From Macquaria australasica (Eukaryota; Chordata; Actinopteri; Centrarchiformes; Percichthyidae): 64,000 bases of DNA. Shown here one piece after another: positions 52,254 to 64,000 of this stretch. The position numbers and the translations under genes are program-made. Position 1 is the stretch's first letter. Every line of letters begins with the position of its first letter. The stretch is taken from positions 1,426,001 to 1,490,000 of the forward strand of contig SEMN01000056.1 in assembly GCA_005408345.1 (NCBI GenBank), read 5' to 3'. The notes beneath the pieces are model-generated. The model was not told the DNA's origin, did not search any database, and saw only the letters and a list, made by a program, of their open reading frames with translations.

Positions 52254-52464
52254 AGGGAACAAAGGAAGAGGACCGGTATAAATAGAGAAGAACAAAACGA
52301 GGGAAACAGAAACAGGTGAGTAACTAGACACAGGTGTGGGGAATGAGACACAAGGACAGGAAGTAAATAACACACAAGAGACAAGACCTGGGAATGTCAA
52401 AATAAAACAGGAAACAAAACCAAAAACACACAGAGTCCAACAGAGTCCTTAGTGGATCATGACA
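52251..52464 (-). mobile_element. Gypsy-like LTR fragment, reverse orientation
   Basis: Read on the - strand it begins TGTCATGATCCACTAAGG at 52464, a typical LTR start. It continues through a pyrimidine-rich U3 with ctatttataccggtcctc and ends near ttcctttgttccctgg. It therefore supplies the U3 head that is degraded in the adjacent forward fragment, but points the opposite way. Confidence 0.55.
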
Positions 52465-52465
52465 G

Positions 52466-52830
52466 TTTGTTTAGTAAGATCCTTTTTGTTTAACCAGAAA
52501 TAGAAGTCTCGCTCTGAAATCTCGCGAGAGGTGAGTTGCTGCAGGAAGACGTCTGTGTTTCTGGTTAAACAAAAAGGATCTTACTCTTTAACAGAAAGGT
52601 CTGTCTCTGTAGGGATCCTTTGCATAATGTCAGACACTTAGAATAACAATCTGAGCCTGTCAGTAGCAGAAACAAGCACTTTTAGTGGACGGACTTTGAC
52701 GGGGGGCAGTACCTATTAGTAATTTAGACCCCAAAATATGTGAAAATAGGGCCCAGGTTTAAAAATACCGGAAGAATTACCCTTTAAGGCACTCACTTTG
52801 GGAACCACTGTTCTAGATACAGATAGAATA
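52466..52830. mobile_element. Foldback element with perfect 28-bp inverted arms
   Basis: The left arm 52473-52500 (agtaagatcctttttgtttaacca...) and the right arm 52558-52585 are exact reverse complements over 28 bases, enclosing 57 bases that include the palindrome tctcgcgaga. The sequence continues to about 52830 with a tail (accctttaaggcactcactt, tgggaaccactg) I associate with a common teleost interspersed repeat. There is no coding capacity. The right boundary and the family are uncertain. Confidence 0.65.
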
Positions 52831-53879
52831 GTCAGAGAGAGAGAGAGGGGTACACACACCCCTAACACGTGGCAGTCTTTGTAATCTGACAATTCTCACT
52901 ATTACTCTCCTGATATCTTTATAACATCACTGCTCGCTGCTGCAGCTCCCTTCCACCACAGCATCCTCTTGTTGAACCTTTCCTGTATCGTTTACTTTGC
53001 AAAGACTCATGTATGTGTACAGCTATCTCTAAATTATGTATACTGCAGTCCATGTGCTTGTTATGCTTGCGGATCAGTTCTTCCAGCAGACTCCTCGTTC
53101 CTGCCTGTTTGAAGGTTTTAAAGAGCAGGGCCTTTTCTGCCAAATCCAATTGTACAAACATGCAATGCAATAAATGGCCACTTCTTTGACGTTTGTGTCT
53201 CGGACTGAGTTATTATTCTGGATTTTAAATTCTCCTGAGTAATGCTTCCTTTTGGGCAGCTGTGGTCTTTCTCAGCTGGTCAGTGTACTGACCTTATTGG
53301 TACATTTATCCGACGATAATGTTTTAGCAACTTATGCTGTGTGTTGCCTTCAGCGAGCATTATCTTTGAAAACGATAAAACAGCCTGCCCCTTGTCTCAT
53401 TTATTAACATGCTCTTACTCAGAGGTAAAGTGAGACAGGAAACTTTGAAGTTCGTATTTTTATTCTCAGCATTAAGCTTGATGAAAGATTATGTTTTGTT
53501 GCGGTACAGGCAGGTTATCTAACACTCAAGAGGTGATGAAAGGGTCAGCCGAGATACTGTGTGTCAGACACCAAACTGCAGCACGAGACATGCCTTACAT
53601 TATTCATAGTGTCACAGTTTACAAATATAAAAACATGCACGCCTTTAGCAACTTGGTCAAACTAGCGACTTTTCAGGAAGCAGGGTTGAACCAAGTTTGG
53701 ATGGCCAATGTAGGAATAGTGAACGCTGATCAGTGTATTTGCATACTATTATCTATGTTTTGTGGCTCTTGGCCTTGAATTCAACTTTCCAAACACTTCT
53801 AACTAATTTAGAGGATTGTGCATCATTGGCTGAGATATGCACTGTCTTAGAGTACTTTGTATTTTTGTTAACCACACTA
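52831..53879. other. Noncoding spacer
   Basis: A short GA-rich run occurs at 52833-52848. No exon or recognised repeat follows. Confidence 0.5.
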
Positions 53880-54185
53880 GCAGCATGGCTCTTGGGATGG
53901 CAATGAAGGTTGGTCCTTCGATTGGCCCAACCGCTTTGGTCCAGACTAATATATCTCAAAAACGACTGGATTGATTACCACAATCATTTGTACACTCCTG
54001 GTGACCACACAATGAACCCTACTGACTTTTGTGATCCCCCGACTTTTCCTCTAGCGCCACCATGAGGTTGATGTTTTTGTTTTTTAGTGAAATATCTTGT
54101 CAACTATTGGATGGATTTCCATGAAATCTGGCACATAGACCCATAGATCCCAGAGGATGATTCCTAATGTCTTTTGCCATTTATC
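53880..54185. repeat. Dispersed teleost repeat (ATATCTCAA / GGATGGATTTCCATGAAAT type)
   Basis: The ordered words ttgggatggcaatgaaggtt, ccgctttggtccagact, atatctcaaaaacgactgga, gacttttcctctagcgccac, catgaggttgatgttt, caactattggatggatttcc and agaggatgattcctaatg follow a teleost repeat I recognise. It contains two related subunits, since the atctcaa..actggattgat part recurs as atcttgtcaactattggatggat. This copy is diverged but near full length. Confidence 0.65.
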
Positions 54186-55138
54186 ATCAGGTCAAAATTT
54201 AAATTTGTTCAATTCCTTGGTTTATCTTTCTTAACAATGAAGCTTATATCATTTTTTTTCAAAGACAAATACTTCTACTGTACATGTAAATATTTCAAAT
54301 GGCATCGTGATTGCTTCCAAATGTACAATGACCAATTTTATTACACTAGAGAGTATTGTGCTTCCTGGTTGATCAGTGATAATAATTGCCTGCCAATTAA
54401 ACAGACTAGTTGTGTAATGTCATTGTACAGTCAAAATGAGCCACTTCATTTTCATATTTATTCGTTTTTAAAGCCACTTTCAGTTCCAGTCAGACTGGGC
54501 CCCAGAAAATCTAAGTTGCCTGTGCTTTTGAAATGTTCTCAGAAAAAAGGTAATTACCTCTATTCATCTGTAACCCATGGTAAATTAATGTTTTCTGGCA
54601 CGCAATAAGTTCCTTAGAGTTAATACTGTGGCGGTGTCTGCTAAGCCATCCAAAGGATGTGCTGCTTACCGTACTGTTGTGATGCATACTGAATAGACAC
54701 ATTGTAACTGGAAATATATGCTTAAATTTTAGTTAGAAATGTTATTTCCACATCGGCAAAGAGTCTTTGGCTCTCAGGAACATGCTCAGCCTGACGCTGC
54801 TGATTGTTAAGGCACAGACTGAGCACAGCTACTCCTCGTGCCTGCCTTGTCATGCCACTGCTCAACTCATACGGTAGATCTACCGCCTGAAGCAACGAAT
54901 GAGTCACGTCTGCATGCATGCAACCAGGTCTCACAACCAGGTCTCACTGAAACCGCACTAGCCCTGTAGCCTGCAGGCAATCTGTGACCATTCCCATAAA
55001 AATCATCTATCAATACTGACAACAGCCACACCGTTCTCATTATGATCAATGTTGCAAAAAGTGTTTTGGTCGCCTCAGGATGGGTTGAGAGCTTTGATTC
55101 TGCTACTGTCCTGTACTTCCATAACACCGCACAGCCTG

Positions 55139-55140
<2 letters not shown>

Positions 55141-55173
<33 letters not shown>
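55141..55173. repeat. (GT)16 microsatellite
   Basis: This is an uninterrupted GT run of 33 bases followed by a short G tract. Confidence 0.97.
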
Positions 55174-55176
<3 letters not shown>

Positions 55177-57708
55177 GGGGGTCTCAAGAACTGATTTAAA
55201 AATCTGACCTTTGACCTCCAGATGAATAGTTACATTACTGTATGGGAGAATGTAATCAAGCATGAATGACTGAAGTTATTACAGTACACTAAGTGAACAA
55301 TAAATGTCATAACATATTGAAAACCAGTGTTGAATCAACTTGTCATCAAAGTCTACAGCAGGCAGCACGAGCACAATGTCAATATAATGTCGTTTAATAT
55401 GTCTTTTGTCATGTTATCTATATTTTCAGCAGAAATTGAATATTAGCCGAGTGTCCCGTTGTGGGGTTACATTAAACTGTCAACCTATGGTATCGCTGTT
55501 CATGAAGAATGCCTCATAAAAAAGTAGAGCTGTGATTTAAAAACATTTACCTCTGGGGCAGAACATTCTTATCTGAATTATGTCAAGGCTTGCCAGTGAT
55601 GTGGAGCAGTCTGTTCAGAGAAGCTGTGCTGTTATCTGAGGAAGCACGCGAAAATAGGTCTTTATTGTCTGATGCGGCTGTTTTCATGCCACGTCTTACC
55701 CCTCACAAACAAACAAACAAACCAGAGACAGCTGCATGGATTGCACTTAGCGAGCAGCCACTCAGCCTAAGCGGACAGAAGTCATACTGAAATGAAGGGC
55801 ACCTCAGGTAAGAGCCGGTGTCCAAGACACTTCCTCAACTAGATTGGCTTAGATTAAGACAAACAAGTCCATTTCCCTCCCAACTACAAGCCCAGTTGTG
55901 ACATTTGCATCCATTTAGATGATTGTAAGTGACAGCTACCATGTTTCAGCCTTTACTTAGCGGTATGCTGTGGCTTTCTACTACTTTAATTATTCAGGTC
56001 TTTGTTGGACAGAGTATTGCACCTCTCTCCCAGGCTTTTCAACAACATCTGATTTGTTACAAGCCGCTCTCGGAAGGCAAAAACTCCTGTTTAACACTCG
56101 ACTAGTTAAATTTTGAAGTTCAGAATGATCTGGAGCTCACCGGGCTTCCTGACTACACTGATTCTCTGTTGAACAATGGATTGAACTTAATGCTATTTGT
56201 ATCCTGGAAACACATGCTGTGTCTAATAGAGATTCAAAAGCATATTCCAGACAGGGTGACAATTATAACATTACCATATAATCTGTTAAGAGTGTTGGCC
56301 GTGATATTATCAGGGCCGTGCAGACACCTTTTCCTACTCAGTTCACTGAACATTCACATACTGTTCTAAACACCTTTTGAGGGCACCACTCAGTAAATAA
56401 TGTTCTTTATACTTATAGGCTGCATCAGCACTATGGGTGAAATAAAATGCAAATAATAATAAATAACCCTCCCACCCTCCACCCCCATCATATTATTATG
56501 GTGCAGTGCTGTCTGTTTTTAAATCCGTGTTCTTTGAATTCCAGTGTGACGTGCACAGTGGGAAAGAAATGATAGACAGTATCTAAAGACACAACGCAAA
56601 AAATATTGCTTTTATTACATGTAGGACAAGTTGACTTAAGCATAGCATGTAGACTCCGTGATCCAAGCTCCATAATAGAGACCAAAGTACAAATCGAGTT
56701 GCTAAATCTATCAAAGACTGCTGCATTAATTAGTCAGATCCCAGTTACGTGTCATTAGATTTAACACAAAAGGTTCACGACCTCCTGTACCTGTACACGC
56801 CAGACTAATGAGCTGTTCCACACAGATTCCATGTTAGCAGGTGCTCCATCAAAGATGTTGGGATATTTTTTACCCAAAATAAATCTCCAGACAGCATTTC
56901 CTGGGGATAATCAAAGTGTTTTTTTCTGTCTTGTCTATGGGGTTATTTTGGGTTTGAGCGCTGCTTTTTTTATTGTTTACAAATGAAGTCTCCTTTGGGT
57001 AAAGTTCTCTATTCCTCAAGCTTGTTAACAGAATCAGACCAGTGTTGTTGCATGTTTTAGCTTATTTGCTCCAAACCACGTGCAGCTCATCATCTGTTTT
57101 ATACTACATGGTTTGCATGTTGTATGAAAATCCACTTGCTAGAGATGTGATCAATCAACAGTTAACATTGCATCTGCTTTTATTATTGCCAATGCTGTGT
57201 TATTGTTGTATGGTAATGCAGTGCCGACTTTTCAATCCAATCTGTGTTTTCAATTGCATTAGCATGGAAAGATGCCAAACATGGCACTTTATTCTCAATA
57301 ATTTTGTGTACAATTCACACAGACATACTTGAAGCGTGAAGTGGACAATTTAGCAACATCACTGACAGTACAATCTCTCTTTTTTTTGTGGTTGGACAAA
57401 GGGTGTTTAAAATGGACAAAGCTGATGGGGATAAAGTTATAACAAAAGAACTAATTTGCAAGTTAATAGTGCTTAATCAGTTTGTCGCATTAGTGCCTGT
57501 TATAACAAAGGGATATGGGCAGAGGGATTTGCACAAAGAGGGTTTTAGAGCCGGTGAAAAGGCCAGGGCTCAGATGTGATAACATTACAGTGAGTTTAAC
57601 ATTGTGCTGGTTGAAGGTGAACGAGTATGGACTCTTTAGCCAATAATGTGGATAATTATGCTTAAATATACAGTAGTTAAATAATCAAACAACTGAACAG
57701 AGGCAGGC

Positions 57709-57710
<2 letters not shown>

Positions 57711-57740
<30 letters not shown>
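57711..57740. repeat. (CA)15 microsatellite
   Basis: This is an uninterrupted AC run of 30 bases. Confidence 0.97.
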
Positions 57741-57743
<3 letters not shown>

Positions 57744-60700
57744 CACATACACTCACGCTCTAACATTTCACCTGATCAGCCATCCAGTAAATAGTCCCTG
57801 CTTGTGTTCAGACTAAAATGTATTATAACGCTTATATAGCCATTCGTGGGAGGATTATTTAAATGAAGCCCTTTCCCCCTCACAGGCTGACTAAGCGTTT
57901 CCAAAATCTGGAATCTGGAGAGAGAGATTTACAACCTGTAGCTAATATCTGAATGAATTCTTAACTTTTGTGGGATACAGGCTAGACTCTTGACTCATTA
58001 AGGTGATGAATATTCAATTTGCAAAGATATGATCTTATTCTTCAAAAGAGCAATATTAATGGGGCCGGGATACATGCTCTTATCCAAACACATATAAATT
58101 AATCATGACTCCCCGGTGTAGGCAGAGTGTTCTGCAGCAAACATCTGTAGCATAAATTACTCCATTGCAGTCACATCATGTCTACCCACAGACAAACAGG
58201 AGATTTAATGATTTTCTGTTTACATGTTTAGCAGGGGAAACGTGGCAGTTGCCCCTGAACCTGGGTAAAGAAAAAACTCAACTGCAGCGTTTGAAAATTT
58301 TAAGGGCTTCCATAACATTTTATTAGAGTTGTTACTTTGTAATAGGATTGTTATTTCCCAGATGTAATCTGATATGCTTTAATTGTCCCAACCTAGCCTG
58401 TATAGAAAATCAGCATATGTTAATGGGATATCTGTTCCACACCAATAAAGCAAGGTGATCCCGTATTGTAGTGCATCCTACAAATTACAGAATGTCAAAA
58501 GAGTGATAATGGTCCGTTTTTAGATGCTGTAGCTTCACCTTTAACTCAGGTAATATGATTACAATCTGGCGAGGCTGTCATATATTTTATAAGACATAAA
58601 CCCTTGTATGAGATATCACTTTCATTTACAGCTCAGTGAGCGGCTTTAGTGGCAACAGGCAAACTATAGTGTTGGTTCAAAACAGAGGCATCAAACAGAT
58701 GGCATTTTGCACAACCTGCAATAATTTTCCTTTATGGCATTCAAGAACCAATGCAACTTAGATCACAATATGGGGCCATTCATGGCAAGTGCAGATGGTG
58801 TTTTTGACTATTTATTGATGATAGTCTAAAAGCCAGGTAAACTGCTTTGGCATAATATGGCTGGCTGGGTGCTGACTCACAATCAGTCACAACTGCTCAG
58901 TAAAATAGAGTTATATGTTATATTTCTTTCTTTTGTCATTCATGTAGTGTTAGTTCTGTGTATTTCAGATAGTACGTACCTCATCATTTCCAGGTTTGGA
59001 TTCCTTTTGGACATCCTTCATTGAGATACTCATGAATATCATAGCAGGGCACTTCCCAACACTGCAGCACATCTAGCTGTCAGAATGAGATTTGACCTTT
59101 GGTGCATGTGAATTATCCTGTGAGCATGCATCGCAGCTGCAGGTTTCTACAGAGGTCATTAGGAATCTGGAGCAATACAACTCATGCTTTATCAAAGCCA
59201 TAGAGATTCACCTCGTGTGATTAATATTCTATCAGACACGGGCCTTTTCTCAAAGAGACCTATATGTACTGCTCAGAGTCGGAGCCCAGCCTTTCATGAC
59301 CCGCAGTACCAGGAAGGTATGAGCACAGAAATTCATTTTTTCTGAAATAATTATCCATCAGTTACTTACAGCTCCTGTCAAGACACGATTGAAATATACT
59401 GAGAAATCTAACATCACAGAGACGTGTTCTTACTTACTGGTTCTGAGGAATGTAGGCTGCAAATAGTCTCTTTTGCATGTTCAGTGTTCAGATCTACACA
59501 TTTCTAACTCACTTTGAATCAAAATAATATCGTGTTACACCATGTTATCATAAGTATTTAATGCTGAAATGCATTGCTTCTAAAAAGAAAAAGTGATAAC
59601 TGTTAAAACTGTCTGGTTAAAACAATTTGGTTAAAGAAGTATCTGGTCGTGCTTTTTTCTTTCTTTCTATTATTGTATTTTTGCACATTTCTCACACATT
59701 TTCTCTGTCTGTTGAATAGAGTACATCTGTAATAGTGGTTATTCAGTGTCTGTTCATCTGCTGAACTATCATATTGTAAATTGGTCCTAGACCTCCCAAA
59801 TAACAGGCATATCAGGGGATTTTTACACAACAGTCTGACTCAGTGCCCATAGCCTGCCATTCCAGGCACACCATCACTTCAGATGTGAGAGTCTTCATTT
59901 GCCATGACAACAGTGCAGAGGAGAGAGCATGACACATCTTTGACAGACTGGGGAGTAAAATAGGCTTGTATGTGTTGTTTTCCTGTCACTCTCTGCTTTA
60001 TGTAACAAACATCTTTAAAAGCCGGTGCTGTTTCTTCTTACGCAATCCAAATTGCTTTGCAGAGCTGATAATGGTATTTTATCATGCGTCTGCAGACATC
60101 CAGAGACCATTAATGGATGCTCCCTGGCTGGGTGAAACAGGATGTACCAAGCCAACTGGTCAAGCCACAGGCTGGAAATGTAACCTTTTGCAAAAGGATG
60201 TGATGGGGATAAATGCGTTTCCCCTGTTGTGCTCTGAAACAGTTACTGTGCTGTACGAGTGGCAGCGCCTAACACACTTGGTTGGCCTAATTGTGGGAGA
60301 TCAACCTGGGTTGTGTGTTGTAAAAACCTGCAATTATTCATGAAAGTCTAGTCTTTAAATCCTTTGACTCAGTTCAGATCCCAGCCTAAAACAAAAATAA
60401 CAAAGAAAGAGGCTGCCTACTGTTCTGCCATAATCACCATGATATATTAAACATAACCAGTTATGATAACGAGGTCATTAATTAAGCTAATTAATGCATG
60501 AATTGGATTTTTTTCTGTGTCAACCTCCCTGTTTTTGCATAACCCAAGTGGTATTAATATGATCTCTGTATTGTAAAGCATCAAGTAGTTAGATAGGGAT
60601 TTAAAGACAATCCTTTTTTACTTTTGCAATTAATATGCAAATGAATGCAGAAAGGTGCTCCAAAATCAAATTGTCTACTTTGTAGAGGAATCCTGTGGTG

Positions 60701-61349
60701 TGAGAATAAAGTTCTTGAGTGATTGTGTGTTCACATGAATGTGTCAACAGACAGACATACAATTTGTCACCACAACAACATAATGCCAAGATGCTGTGTA
60801 CCGTGGTGGCTGGAGAATAAAAGAGAGAATTATGGAGGCATGAGGTTAGAAAATAGAGCCGCTGGTCAAACAACCTGATGCCAGAGCATGCAGCAACAGT
60901 GATGGCTGATGGCCATGCCTTAGCTTGGCCCGGCTCAATATTTACACAGCTGTGTCTGGTCTGGAGCACATCAATGCAGGTCGGCCACCTCGCTGACCAC
61001 AGTGGGTCACCACAACATGCAGACACCAAAAAACAAACTAGAACAATATGCTTTGACTCAGGAACTTGTGGGTGGGCTGTTATGAACATGGCCAACAGCA
61101 GACACAGCACTTGTTTCCAAGTGCTAAATATAATCTGTCTGAGCTGTGAACTTTCTTTTACAGGAGGATGGTTTTTATTTCCACTTATTGCAATCAACTT
61201 CTGACAGAGTTCAGCTGTTTCATGAGACAGCTTCTGTTATTTTTAGTTCAATATAATTACATTATTTATAATTAAGTAATTGCATCTAATCAAGATGAAG
61301 GAAACTGTTGTTAGGGAGAGAGGTGTGCTCAGGTTCGCTTAGGGTTGGT

Positions 61350-61915
61350 ATTAGAGATGGGTACCGAGGATCAGCCTTAAATTGGTACAGTTTCCTGATT
61401 GGTCAGAACCGTAACACTGGTAACCTCCTGCAACATTCAGGACTGCTGTTGGTGTGTGAAAGTCATTCATTCAGCGTTTGTCATTTTCAGTTTGCCTACT
61501 GCCTACTTTTTCCCAACATGTAGCCATCCACTAGTGATGCGTTTATTAGCATTGCATGACTACACAGTGGGTTTAATTAGATTCTGTGGAGTGAATAGTG
61601 AGGACAGGTTGAAAAGCTTTAAAGAGTGGGCTGACTGTAAAGCCTAAACACAGCTAACACTAACACTGACGACCTAATGGGACAATACACCAAATATTCG
61701 CAATGTTTGGGATTTTCTGAGAAAAATGACAGCCCATGGTTCATGCAGATCTCACACGCCAATCTCAAACTCTACTTCTCTCTCCCTCCTGGTGAACAGC
61801 AATTCAGAGTATGCCATGATCACTTTGCCAAAAGAAAGCCATTAAATCCATTAAAATTAAGTATGCGTAAGTAGTACTGATAGGTATGCAGAAGCACAAG
61901 TATCGATACACTTCT
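61350..61915. mobile_element. Possible decayed MITE/hAT-like element with GGTACCG/CGATAC ends
   Basis: The left side begins gagatgggtaccgaggatca with further ggtac/gtaac words, and the right side ends near aagtatcgatacacttc. Together these recall teleost elements with GATGGGTACCG-type ends. The interior open frames (about 80 codons) show no transposase motif I can name. The assignment is tentative, and the two ends could be unrelated. Confidence 0.3.
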
Positions 61916-62694
61916 AAGGACGCCCACCTGTGGTAAAAGTTGCAATAACTGACAGGATTGGTAATAAAGAAACTTGGGTTAAAGTTTTGGAAAGTCCAGG
62001 ATACATTAAACATTAAAATGAAAGCTTGAGGTTCATTAAGCTTTGTTTAAATTCTGACAATCTGTCTTTGAATCACACTTGAATCACAGAAATATTCTTG
62101 ATTTTTAGTTGGAAAAATGTCATTATATAAGTAAGGCGGAGGTGGCCGTCATACTGCCAACGCCACGTAAAATAAAGTCTGATGTTTTTCATATAAAATC
62201 TTTCCTTGAATTCAAAGAAGCTGGCATTGACATGAAGTGAAGAAATAGAGAGAAAGATATTTCTAAGCCCCACAGTTAATTCTTTGTTATAACTGTTTTA
62301 TTTAATGTCAGAAGAAATATCCTACATGGTATGAAGTTGTGCGTTTACAGAAGAGTGAGAGAGTGCTTAATATTTAAAGAGCGTAAAGTTCTTATATCTT
62401 TTCTTGATGGATCCAGGGCTTCATTTGAGTAAACGCAGTAAAGTATGGGAGAAAACCAAGTTGCTGCTGTGATCATTTACTCTCTCTCCATGGCGTATGC
62501 CATGCCTGCACGTCTATGGAAAGTGAGCTCACTGATCGGCAACTCTGCAAACAATCCAGAACCTTCCTTCAATCTTGTAGATGCTGGCTGTGCTGTTGGG
62601 TTTTCTTTGAACTGTAATGAAAGCTTTTGTGTCATATATTTGACTGTTCCAGGCATTGTTCATATAGGCTCTGCTGTGTGACCATTATCATTTG
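61916..62694. other. Unique AT-rich sequence, no gene seen
   Basis: No exon or repeat was recognised. Confidence 0.5.
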
Positions 62695-63080
62695 ATTGAA
62701 TGGGCGTTATCAGTGGTTATCAGCCTCAAAAGGGGCCTGCTACACCTACTAGTAGGTTCAGAAGGCCGTTATCATCTATTCACATGGTTGACTGCTCATG
62801 TCACGTCACCTTAGGTTTAGGTAACAAAACTACTTGGTTAGGTTTAGGAAAAGATCATGGTTTGGGTTCAATTAAGTACCTTATGTGACATAAGTAAATA
62901 AGTCACATATGTAACGTTATGTAACTTGTTGAAATAAGTAAACATGGGCCTGCCTCCTGTGTTTGTTTGACTCATCCATCCACCCCAGCCTTATACTACC
63001 TCACCTGAACACGCTGCATTGGCTGACTGAAATGAATGGGTGAACCTACTAGGTTTAGATGATGATAACGCCTATTCAAT
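62695..63080. mobile_element. 386-bp MITE with 18-bp terminal inverted repeats
   Basis: The left terminus attgaatgggcgttatca (62695-62712) and the right terminus tgataacgcctattcaat (63063-63080) are inverted repeats with one mismatch in 18. The interior carries ttaggtttaggtaacaaaac and ggttaggtttaggaaaagat, a phrase I recognise from abundant teleost repeats, and has no meaningful coding capacity. No clear target duplication is visible. The superfamily is not assigned. Confidence 0.75.
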
Positions 63081-64000
63081 AGCCTGATAACAGTCAAATG
63101 TGCTGCCATTGTTGTAAAGAGTGGCGTTCAATTATTTGCAGATTGGTTTTCGACCTGTACAGAACTTCCACACAATAACTTCAGTGGATAGTCAGGACTT
63201 CTTGATATGTTCTTTTGTGTGCTTTGAGCTGAGATGTGCAAGAAGACCTCTCCAGTCTAAACAATGGAGCCATAAATTTCTTCATCATTATGAGCTATTC
63301 AGATGTTCCCCGCTTGATGTGCATATTTTAGAAGCCAGAGGTCCATCAAAGTCAAACATAAAATACAAATGAGATCTTTATGAACCCACATTCATTCACA
63401 GTCTGCTGCTGCATTCTGTTTAATTCTTCCTATCTCACTCTTTATCTCAATCATGCTCCTCCAATCTGTTGAAAGCTTAACATTATACAAAGCACAACAA
63501 ACATAATGCCTTTTAACAGGCCATTAATCTGTGATTATGTTTGCTGTGTGTATACATACAGAATATATACATTTCTCCAAATTACTCCAGGATTTAACTG
63601 CAGCATCTTTAACTCGGCATCTTTAATTTTTTATAGATTTACAGAAAATTCTGAACTACAAAATACTACGACCCTAACAGCTCCCCATGGGAGTGGCCAC
63701 TAAAGTAGGAGCCTCAGGCACGATCAGAAGTATTTGGCCAGTTAACATCATTATTTCCCAGACCTATCTGATATAGCCTCACCAACAGTCATAACTCACA
63801 CACCTCTGTTCACCTGCCAAGGGCAAGCGCCCAAGGTCACATTTAGCCTCAGGTTAACACAGTGCAGTCCACTACCACGATGAGGTACCACTGTTGGGCA
63901 TAAAGCCTTCTGCTGCACAGTTGTTGAAGCTGTTAAAGTTAACTTTTGCCGCACGCAGACATTTAGATAAAATATAAATATGTATGAATATTTACCTTTA
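63081..64000. other. Unique sequence at window end, no gene seen
   Basis: The segment 63690-63920 is somewhat richer in GC, but no reading frame on either strand remains open with supporting splice signals. Nothing else was recognised. Confidence 0.45.

Larger units (their letters stand above)
54186..61349. other. Noncoding, mostly unique, homeodomain-motif-rich stretches
   Basis: I recognise no gene. The longest frame (198 codons, - strand, 60601-61197) has no domain, and an overlapping + strand frame is equally open, which argues for chance. AT-rich blocks at 57980-58130 and 60420-60560 carry clustered TAATTA/ATTAAT words in non-repetitive context. Two CA/GT microsatellites are listed separately, and a 13-bp tandem duplication (aaccaggtctcac) occurs at about 54920-54946. 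Confidence 0.45.

Noticed and set aside
55520..55660. - strand donor-like GTAAATG with upstream cttcctcag
   Set aside because: All three frames between the putative acceptor and donor contain stop codons.
60601..61197. 198-codon - strand open frame
   Set aside because: The + strand is also open for 108 codons over the same bases, and the product is Cys/Leu-rich with no motif.

Overview
The window looks like teleost fish nuclear DNA, probably an acanthomorph/percomorph. It is AT-rich and intron-dominated, with long CA/GT and CT microsatellites and many dispersed repeats of types I recognise from teleost genomes (LINE, Gypsy-like LTR and MITE debris). That assignment rests on sequence recognition; no database search was possible.

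One gene is certain. The last two coding exons of an alpha-catenin gene lie on the + strand at 9128-9262 and 10399-10689, with a 3' UTR reaching a clear poly(A) signal at 12340. The C-terminus ends in ...SEFKAMDSI and best fits ctnna1 (alpha-E-catenin). Everything from 1 to 9127 behaves as the preceding intron: no earlier alpha-catenin exon was found, so the rest of the gene lies to the left of the window.

A second, unrecognised gene may end inside the window on the - strand. A 61-codon open, protein-like stretch at 26635-26821 is preceded by a polypyrimidine tract and AG acceptor and closed by TAG. This would make it a terminal exon of a gene converging on ctnna1, with its other exons beyond what I could identify.

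The remaining ~50 kb is gene-poor. It holds a two-part repeat (13.86-15.30 kb), a degenerate TTGCA-rich block (16.2 kb), an inverted-repeat element with a GC-rich core (17.64-18.18 kb), a LINE reverse-transcriptase relic on the - strand (34.6-35.3 kb), a likely solo LTR with a nested element (35.7-36.7 kb), a LINE 5' end with an endonuclease fragment (42.67-43.64 kb), a 255-bp MITE (44.19-44.45 kb), an L2-like RT fragment (45.2-45.5 kb), two LTR pieces facing each other beside a perfect 28-bp foldback (51.97-52.83 kb), a dispersed repeat (53.88-54.19 kb) and another MITE (62.70-63.08 kb). Between them is unique AT-rich sequence, some of it with homeodomain-like motif clusters that could be conserved regulatory elements.

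I found no convincing new molecular system. The items most worth checking are the orphan terminal exon, the palindrome over the branch point of the ctnna1 acceptor, and the unusual structure of several mobile-element remnants.
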